This document shows positions 58,001-64,000 of a DNA stretch of 64,000 nt, piece after piece. The first letter of the stretch is position 1. Each line of letters begins with the position of its first letter. The translations under genes were made by a program, and so were the position numbers. The stretch covers positions 62,001 to 126,000 of the forward strand of contig JAFQQF010000016.1 in assembly GCA_017411385.1 (NCBI GenBank), given 5' to 3'. The notes beneath the pieces were generated by a model. The model saw nothing but the letters and a program-made list of their open reading frames with translations, did not search any database and was not told the DNA's origin. The DNA comes from Ruminococcus sp. Lineage in GTDB: Bacteria > Bacillota > Clostridia > Oscillospirales > Acutalibacteraceae.

Positions 58001-61000
58001 TTACTGCTCTGCTCTCTTCTTCAGCTCCTCGTAACGAGCAACTGCGTTCTCCTTAGCACTCTCGAAGAGCTCTTCTGCTCTCTCGGGGAAGGAGCGTGTC
58101 AGTGAGCTGTAACGAGCCTCGGAGAGGATGAACTCCTTGTAATCTGCAACGGGAGCCTTGCTGTCGAGGATGAAGGGATTCTTGCCCTCTGCCTTGAGTC
58201 TGGGGTCAAAGCGGAAGTTGTTCCAGTAACCGCACTCAACGGCACGAGCCATTTCCTTCTGACAGTTCTGCATACCGCCCTTGATGGAGTGCATCTCACA
58301 GGGAGCATAACCGATGATGAGAGAAGGACCGTTGTAGCTTTCTGCTTCCTTGATTGCCTTAAGTGTCTGGTTCATATCAGCACCCATAGCAATCTGAGCA
58401 ACGTAGATGTAGCCGTAGCTCATTGCGATGTCAGCAAGGGACTTCTTCTTGATAGCCTTACCTGCTGCAGCGAACTGAGCAACCTGACCAATCTGAGAAG
58501 CCTTGGAAGCCTGACCGCCTGTGTTGGAGTAAACCTCTGTATCGAATACGAAGATGTTTACATTCTCACCTGTAGCAAGAACGTGGTCAACACCGCCGAA
58601 GCCGATATCGTATGCCCAACCGTCGCCGCCGAAGATCCATACGGACTTCTTGGAAAGGAACTCTGCGTTGTCGATGATATCCTTGATGTCTGTGCAATCG
58701 CAAGTACCCAGCTTCTTAAGCTCTGCAACGAGAACCTTTGCAGCAGGTGCATTCTTCTCGCCGTCCTCAAGAGTTGCAAGGTACTCGTCAGCTGCTGCCT
58801 TGAGCTCAGCAGAAGCCTTGTCGCAAGCTGCAACTGCGCGAACCTTCTCAATGAGTCTGTCGCGGATAGCCTTCTGACCAAGATACATACCAAGGCCGTG
58901 CTCAGCGTTATCCTCGAAGAGGGAGTTTGCCCAAGCAGGACCGTGGCCTTCCTTGTTAACTGTGTAGGGAGATGTAGCAGCAGGACCGCCCCAGATAGAG
59001 GAACAACCTGTTGCGTTGGAGATGTACATTCTGTCACCGAACAGCTGTGTAACAAGACGAGCGTAAGCTGTTTCTGCACAACCTGCGCAGGAGCCGGAGA
59101 ACTCAAGCAGAGGCTGCTTGTACTGAGAACCGATGAGGTTCAGGTTTGCTGTTGTTTCGGGCTTCTCTGTAACATTTGCAACACAGTAATCGAATACTGC
59201 CTGCTCTGCTTCCTGTGACTCTCTGGACACCATTGTGAGGGAGTTTGTGGGACATACGCCAACGCAAACGCCGCAACCCATACAGTCAAGGGGAGAAACA
59301 GCCAGAGTATATTTGTAGTTTGTCTTAACAACGGGCTTGGGAGCAACCTTCATGTTCTCGGGAGCTGCTGCAACCTCTTCGTCAGAGAGAGCGAAGGGAC
59401 GGATTGTAGCGTGAGGACAAACGAAGGAGCACTTGTTACACTTAGCACAGGTTTCTGCATTCCACTCGGGAACCATAACTGCAACACCGCGCTTCTCATA
59501 AGCGGAAGCACCCTGCTCAAATGTACCGTCGATGTGGTCCATAAATGCGGAAACGGGGAGAGAGTCACCGTCCATCTTGGAAACGGGAACCATGATGCCG
59601 TCAACCATCTTTGTGAGCTTCTCACGGCCAACAGAAGCAGTTGCTACTGTTGTATCCTCAGCATTTGCCCAATCAGCAGGTACGTCAATCTTAACATAAG
59701 CGGAAGCACCCATGTCGATTGCCTTCTCGTTCATTTCAACGATTTCTTTACCCTTCTTCATGAACTTCTGAGCTTTTTCCTTCATGTAGCCGATTGCTTC
59801 CTCAGGAGGAAGAACCTTTGCAAGTGAGAAGAAAGCAGACTGAAGAACTGTATTTGTACGCTTGCCAAGACCAATCTGTGCAGCGATGTCAATAGCGTTA
59901 ACTGTGTAAAGCTGGATGTTGTTCTGTGCAATGTATCTCTTGGATGCTGCATCGAGCTTCTCGGAAAGCTCCTCTGCACTCCACTGGCAGTTGATAAGGT
60001 AAACACCGCCGGGCTTAACATCCTGAACCATCTTGAAGCCCTTCTCTACATAAGAGGGGTTATGGCAAGCAACGAAGTCAGCCTTGTTGATGTAGTAGGG
60101 TGACTTGATGGGCTTGTCGCCGAAACGCAGGTGGGAGATGGTGATACCGCCTGTCTTCTTGGAGTCATACTGGAAGTAAGCCTGAACGAACTTCTCTGTA
60201 TGGTCACCGATAATCTTGATGGAGTCCTTGTTAGCACCAACAGTACCGTCACCGCCAAGGCCCCAGAACTTGCACTCGATTGTGCCTTCTGCTGCGGTGT
60301 TGGGAGCGGGCTTCTCCTCAAGAGAAAGACCTGTAACGTCATCGTTGATACCAAGTGTAAAGTTGTGTCTGGGAGCGTCCTTTGCAAGCTCATCGTATAC
60401 TGCGAAGATGCTTGAAGGAGGTGTATCCTTGGAACCGAGGCCGTATCTGCCGCCGATTACCTTTGCAGTTGAACCGTTTGCTGCAAGAGCTGCAACAACG
60501 TCAAGGTACAGAGGCTCGCCAAGAGCACCGGGCTCCTTAGTTCTGTCAAGAACTGCAATCTTCTTAGCAGTTGCAGGAATAGCTGCAACAAGGTGCTTAG
60601 CGCTGAAGGGTCTGTAAAGGCGAACCTTAACAAGACCAACCTTCTCGCCCTGTGCGTTCATATAGTCAATAACTTCCTCTGCTACGTCACAGATGGAACC
60701 CATAGCGATGATAACACGCTCTGCATCCTCTGCACCATAGTAGTTGAAGAGCTGGTAGTTTGTGCCAAGCTTTGCGTTAACCTTAGCCATGTACTCCTCT
60801 ACGATGCCGGGAACAGCCTCGTAGTGCTTGTTACAAGCCTCTCTGTGCTGGAAGAAGATATCGCCGTTCTCGTGAGAACCACGCATTACGGGACGCTCGG
60901 GGTTGAGAGCACGCTTACGGAACTTCTCAACTGCTTCCATATCGCACATTTCCTTCAAATCATCAAAATCCCAAACTTCGATTTTCTGAATTTCGTGAGA

Positions 61001-61528
61001 AGTTCTGAAACCGTCAAAGAAGTTGATGAAAGGAACGGAGCTCTTGATTGTTGCAAGGTGAGCAACTGCACCAAGGTCCATAACCTCCTGTGTGTTTGTT
61101 TCAGCCAGCATAGCGAAACCTGTCTGACGGCAAGCATAAACGTCAGAGTGGTCACCGAAGATGTTAAGTGCATGAGATGCAACTGTTCTTGCGGATACGT
61201 GGAATACAGAGGGCAGGAGCTCGCCTGCGATCTTGTACATGTTGGGGATCATCAGAAGAAGACCCTGAGATGCTGTGTAGGTTGTGGTCAGTGCACCTGC
61301 GTTCAGAGAACCGTGAACTGTACCTGCTGCACCTGCCTCAGACTGCATCTCCTCAACCTTAACGGTTGTGCCGAAGATGTTCTTGAGGCCCTGTGCGGAC
61401 CACTGGTCAACATAGTCTGCCATGGGGGATGAGGGAGTGATAGGATAAATACCGGCTACCTCGGTAAACGCATAGGAAACGTGAGCCGCAGCGTTGTTAC
61501 CGTCCATGGTCTTTCTTTTTCTTGCCAT
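58001..61528 (-). CDS. nifJ: Pyruvate:ferredoxin (flavodoxin) oxidoreductase, single-chain
   Basis: 1175 aa, full length. It oxidises pyruvate with CoA to acetyl-CoA, CO2 and reduced ferredoxin, the electron donor of the Rnf complex encoded at 14-19 kb. In order: the pyrimidine-binding domain (MDGNNAAAHVSYAFTEVAGIYPITPSSPM), a transketolase-C-like domain, the ferredoxin domain with CAKCNKCSFVCP and CMGCGVCVGVCP, further cluster cysteines (CAGC), and the TPP domain (GGDGWAYDIGFGGVDHVLA, with VYSNTGGQASKAS). AAGGAGG lies before the ATG. Confidence 0.98.
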   Translation of the reverse strand: MARKRKTMDGNNAAAHVSYAFTEVAGIYPITPSSPMADYVDQWSAQGLKNIFGTTVKVEEMQSEAGAAGTVHGSLNAGALTTTYTASQGLLLMIPNMYKIAGELLPSVFHVSARTVASHALNIFGDHSDVYACRQTGFAMLAETNTQEVMDLGAVAHLATIKSSVPFINFFDGFRTSHEIQKIEVWDFDDLKEMCDMEAVEKFRKRALNPERPVMRGSHENGDIFFQHREACNKHYEAVPGIVEEYMAKVNAKLGTNYQLFNYYGAEDAERVIIAMGSICDVAEEVIDYMNAQGEKVGLVKVRLYRPFSAKHLVAAIPATAKKIAVLDRTKEPGALGEPLYLDVVAALAANGSTAKVIGGRYGLGSKDTPPSSIFAVYDELAKDAPRHNFTLGINDDVTGLSLEEKPAPNTAAEGTIECKFWGLGGDGTVGANKDSIKIIGDHTEKFVQAYFQYDSKKTGGITISHLRFGDKPIKSPYYINKADFVACHNPSYVEKGFKMVQDVKPGGVYLINCQWSAEELSEKLDAASKRYIAQNNIQLYTVNAIDIAAQIGLGKRTNTVLQSAFFSLAKVLPPEEAIGYMKEKAQKFMKKGKEIVEMNEKAIDMGASAYVKIDVPADWANAEDTTVATASVGREKLTKMVDGIMVPVSKMDGDSLPVSAFMDHIDGTFEQGASAYEKRGVAVMVPEWNAETCAKCNKCSFVCPHATIRPFALSDEEVAAAPENMKVAPKPVVKTNYKYTLAVSPLDCMGCGVCVGVCPTNSLTMVSRESQEAEQAVFDYCVANVTEKPETTANLNLIGSQYKQPLLEFSGSCAGCAETAYARLVTQLFGDRMYISNATGCSSIWGGPAATSPYTVNKEGHGPAWANSLFEDNAEHGLGMYLGQKAIRDRLIEKVRAVAACDKASAELKAAADEYLATLEDGEKNAPAAKVLVAELKKLGTCDCTDIKDIIDNAEFLSKKSVWIFGGDGWAYDIGFGGVDHVLATGENVNIFVFDTEVYSNTGGQASKASQIGQVAQFAAAGKAIKKKSLADIAMSYGYIYVAQIAMGADMNQTLKAIKEAESYNGPSLIIGYAPCEMHSIKGGMQNCQKEMARAVECGYWNNFRFDPRLKAEGKNPFILDSKAPVADYKEFILSEARYSSLTRSFPERAEELFESAKENAVARYEELKKRAEQ

Positions 61529-61604
61529 TGGAATTACCTCCTTGAATAATCAATGCGAAAGCATCGCATAATATACATTTTCGGTACGGTCTGTACCACC
61601 TTAG

Positions 61605-61633
61605 ATAATATCACTTTTTATAGTAAATGTAAA
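61605..61633 (-). promoter_or_regulatory. Promoter of nifJ
   Basis: Minus strand TTTACA (61628-61633), 17-bp spacer, TATTAT (61605-61610). The leader is about 70 nt and includes small palindromes (GGTAC...GTACC; GCGA...TCGC). The rest of the 463-bp divergent gap (61529-61991) is AT-rich, with no gene. Confidence 0.6.
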
Positions 61634-61887
61634 GTCAAAACGCAGAAAATCACCGACAAATTATTGGTTTTTCATCAAATTTATGACACAAAAGCAAAAA
61701 GGGGATACCCCCTTGCAAAAATCACCTTGCTTTCAAGGAGATAATACACCTTGTGTACTCTGAAATCAATCACAAAATCAAGGCAAAATTTTTGACAAAA
61801 TCAGATATAATCAAAGGCAATTTACACAATACCACTTAACACATTATGTACATTCCTACAAAAGAAACTGTTCGTGGAGTAATACTG

Positions 61888-61915
61888 TTGACTTATGCAA
61901 AAGCTTCTGTATAAT
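61888..61915 (+). promoter_or_regulatory. Promoter of the AT-rich membrane-protein gene
   Basis: TTGACT (61888-61893), 16-bp spacer, TATAAT (61910-61915), about 70 bp before the ATG. Confidence 0.65.
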
Positions 61916-61991
61916 TTATCTCTAAATAGGCATTCAGCCTGAGTTGTAAACTATCTGTAATTATACAAGCCAACGAAAAGAGGAAAATTTT

Positions 61992-62417
61992 ATGAAAAGA
62001 ATCTGGTATGCTCTATCTGTCCTTTTGAATGTTTTATTATTAATCGCAGCTAACCTCTGCGATTTCTGTTATTCCCTCTCCATTGATTTTAAATTTGCTG
62101 GCTCAAAAATATATTTTTACCCTACTCTGATTTTTTCTATATTAAACTTTTCTCTCATCATTATCTTAGCGCTTCTGAACAAGCTGTCCGAAAAACGCAT
62201 AAATTTTATTCTTATTCTGAATTCGATAATTAGCATTTCTCACGTCGGTGTAAATTTCACCCTAATGGCATATTGCAACACAGACATCATAAATAAGCTA
62301 CCTTACATCCTTTTTACTACACTTATCACCGCACTTTGTATTCTTGCTCCAATTATAGCAAAAATAATACATAAAAAGCAGAGAATACAAGCAGCAAAAA
62401 CAGTATCAAAAACTTAA
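61992..62417 (+). CDS. Four-helix membrane protein, family unknown, AT-rich
   Basis: 141 aa with four predicted helices (about 5-27, 44-62, 72-94 and 105-126) and a basic C-terminus. I do not recognise it. GAGG precedes the ATG and a promoter is visible. Codon use differs from its neighbours: Ile, Leu and Phe are mostly ATT/ATA, TTA/CTT and TTT, and the gene is visibly richer in A+T than the flanking nifJ and glgP. That may mean later acquisition or simply low expression. Monocistronic, with a terminator hairpin downstream. Confidence 0.65.
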   Translation: MKRIWYALSVLLNVLLLIAANLCDFCYSLSIDFKFAGSKIYFYPTLIFSILNFSLIIILALLNKLSEKRINFILILNSIISISHVGVNFTLMAYCNTDIINKLPYILFTTLITALCILAPIIAKIIHKKQRIQAAKTVSKT

Positions 62418-62439
62418 ATCATATGAAACAAGCGATAAC

Positions 62440-62474
62440 AAAACCACCCTTTCCCGTGTGCTTAGGAAAGGGTG
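62440..62474. terminator. Bidirectional terminator between the AT-rich gene and the second glgP
   Basis: A perfect 10-bp stem CACCCTTTCC / GGAAAGGGTG with a 10-nt loop. The minus-strand tail is GGTTTTGTT. A second small GCGGA/TCCGC hairpin follows at about 62488-62505. Confidence 0.75.
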
Positions 62475-62539
62475 ATTCTGTATTTTGCGGAGGGTTGCAT
62501 CCGCCTTGCGTTTTTGTATTAAAAGTTCAATTTCGAAGT

Positions 62540-64000
62540 TTACTCCACAGGTTTGATGTGCCAGATGTCACGTGCATAGTCGTTTATTGAGCGGTCTGCA
62601 GAGAAAACCCCTGCGTTTGCAATATTTGTAAGGGACATCTGATTCCACTTCTGTCTGTTTACGTAAAGCTCCGCTGAACGCTCCTGTGCTCTGCGGTAGG
62701 ACTCAAAGTCTGCCAGCACCATATAGGGGTCAGCGTGAAGAAGATTATCTGCCACTGCAGAAAATCTGCCTGCTCGGATTTCGTCAACGGCACGGCGGAT
62801 AACGCTGTTTGTGCCGTAGAAATCAAGAGAGCGGTAACCCTTTGCTTTCATATCGTTCACGGCAGGGGTTGTCATACCGAAGAGTATGATGTTATCCTTG
62901 CCCACAGCATCGCAAATTTCTACGTTTGCACCGTCAAGGGTGCCCAGAGTCACAGCACCGTTTATCATAAATTTCATATTGCTTGTGCCCGAAGCCTCTG
63001 TGCCCGCAAGGGAAATCTGCTCGCTGATTTCAGCAGAGGGAATCAGCTTTTCTGCCACAGTCACACGGTAATTTTCAAGGTATACAACCTTGAGCTTTCC
63101 GTTAACCCTCGGGTCGTTGTTTATCTGATTTGCAAGGTCAACAATAAACTGGATAATCTGCTTTGCAAAGTAGTAACCGGGAGCCGCCTTTGCACCGAAA
63201 ATATATGTTCTGGGAGCAAAATCCATACTCGGGTTATCTCTGAGCATCTGATAGGTTGCAAGAATATTCAAAGCATTCATAAGCTGTCGCTTATATTCGT
63301 GGAGTCTTTTAACCTGAACATCAAAGATAGAGTCAGGGTCAATCAAAACTCCCGATGTTCTCTTTATCTCCTCTGCCATTCTCACCTTATTCTGACGTTT
63401 AATTTCAGCAAGCTTGTCAAGCACACCTCTGTCGCTTGAGAACTTTTCAAGCTCTTTAAGCTTTGATGCATCCGACACAAAGCCGTCGCCGATAAGCTCA
63501 GTAATAAGAGAAGCAAGGAGCGGGTTTGACTGATTGAGCCAACGTCTGTGAGCAATACCGTTGGTTACGTTTGTGAATTTATCGGGAGTATATTTGTAGA
63601 AATCCGAGAACACGGAATCCTTCAGAATCTGACTGTGCAAAGCAGAAACACCGTTAACCTTGTGGCTTGCCACAACTGCAAGGTTTGCCATACGCACCCA
63701 GCCGTCGCGGATAATGGACATCTTTGCGATTTCTTCCTCGGATTTACCTGCTTCCTTAAGCTCGTAGCACCAGCGTCTGTTAATCTCGCATACAATCTGA
63801 TAAATTCGGGGGAGCTTTGTGCGGAACATATCCTCGCTCCAGCATTCAAGCGCCTCTGCCATAACTGTATGGTTTGTATAGGCAATGGTGCCTGTAACAA
63901 TCCTCCAAGCCTCATCCCAGCCGTATCCGCACTCGTCCATTACAATTCGCATAAGCTCGGGAACAGCCAGCACAGGGTGGGTATCGTTCAAATGAATTGC
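62540..64000 (-). CDS. glgP: Glycogen/maltodextrin phosphorylase (second copy), 5' part outside the window
   Basis: At least 486 aa of the C-terminal part are visible; the frame continues past 64000 with the residues AIH-LNDTHP, so the start is not here. It carries the same phosphorylase landmarks as the first copy: NDTHPVLAVPELMRI, FDVQVKRLHEYKRQLMNALNIL and the PLP-lysine segment TEASGTSNMKFMINGAVTLGTLDGANVEI. The usual GTGNMK is GTSNMK here. It differs in many positions from the 39.6-kb copy, so it is an older paralogue and not a recent duplicate. A terminator lies at 62440-62474. Confidence 0.95.
   Translation of the reverse strand, partial: AIHLNDTHPVLAVPELMRIVMDECGYGWDEAWRIVTGTIAYTNHTVMAEALECWSEDMFRTKLPRIYQIVCEINRRWCYELKEAGKSEEEIAKMSIIRDGWVRMANLAVVASHKVNGVSALHSQILKDSVFSDFYKYTPDKFTNVTNGIAHRRWLNQSNPLLASLITELIGDGFVSDASKLKELEKFSSDRGVLDKLAEIKRQNKVRMAEEIKRTSGVLIDPDSIFDVQVKRLHEYKRQLMNALNILATYQMLRDNPSMDFAPRTYIFGAKAAPGYYFAKQIIQFIVDLANQINNDPRVNGKLKVVYLENYRVTVAEKLIPSAEISEQISLAGTEASGTSNMKFMINGAVTLGTLDGANVEICDAVGKDNIILFGMTTPAVNDMKAKGYRSLDFYGTNSVIRRAVDEIRAGRFSAVADNLLHADPYMVLADFESYRRAQERSAELYVNRQKWNQMSLTNIANAGVFSADRSINDYARDIWHIKPVE

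Noticed and set aside
58001-61528. Long plus-strand open frames antisense to nifJ
   Set aside because: They are shadows of the strongly biased codon use of the real gene; no ribosome sites or recognisable domains.

Overview
The window looks like a chromosomal segment of a spore-forming, anaerobic, Gram-positive member of the Clostridia, most likely an Oscillospiraceae/Ruminococcaceae-type gut bacterium. This is an inference from gene content: an Rnf complex in clostridial order (C-D-G-E-A-B), single-chain pyruvate:ferredoxin oxidoreductase, spoVAD and spoVAE, the hrcA-grpE-dnaK-dnaJ heat-shock cluster with a perfect CIRCE operator, strong AGGAGG ribosome sites, TTGACA/TATAAT promoters with 17-bp spacers, a bacterial serpin and dispersed GC-rich intergenic repeats. 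There is no phage, plasmid, insertion sequence or CRISPR array. Most of the window is ordinary core chromosome with lineage-specific genes between.

Layout. 0-6.4 kb: a Nudix protein with a degenerate pyrophosphatase-like N-terminus, a DHHW/MBOAT acyl-transfer pair, DegV, a HAD phosphatase and endonuclease III. 6.4-14.1 kb: valS, then a four-gene ABC system (ATPase, permease, GldG-like, DUF4340). 14.2-19.2 kb: the Rnf operon. 19.4-22.4 kb: orphan spoVAE, the DUF1846 gene, a pentanucleotide tandem array, a 50-aa membrane protein and rpsT. 22.7-30.5 kb: the hrcA heat-shock cluster with prmA, an acidic-tailed membrane protein and an Mrp-type ATPase. 30.5-37.8 kb: two bacterial PH-domain membrane proteins, a DUF2975/HTH/DUF4173 operon, a rsmE-MTA/SAH nucleosidase-TRIC operon and pncC.

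38-42 kb: malQ and glgP for glycogen/maltodextrin breakdown. A second, different glgP runs off the right edge. 42-48 kb: a serpin lipoprotein operon with a YhfC-type membrane protease and a small lipoprotein, then a VanW-domain protein, spoVAD and a PAP2 phosphatase. 48-53.7 kb: an AT-rich gap with a DnaA-box cluster, two small membrane proteins, rlmB, a P-type-ATPase-like protein without catalytic residues, and rpe. 53.7-57.9 kb: tRNA-Met/Glu/Leu and two paralogous membrane sulfatase-fold proteins. 58-64 kb: PFOR, an AT-rich orphan membrane gene and the partial glgP.

Together the metabolic genes fit a carbohydrate fermenter: glycogen phosphorylase and 4-alpha-glucanotransferase feed glycolysis, PFOR makes reduced ferredoxin, and Rnf turns ferredoxin:NAD+ oxidation into an ion gradient. 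The observations most worth following are the catalytically dead P-type-ATPase-like protein, the DnaA-box cluster away from dnaA, the spoVAD ribosome site buried in the upstream gene's terminator with a SigG-like promoter in the hairpin, the serpin/protease operon, and the TAACC-type pentamer array flanked by 9-bp direct repeats.
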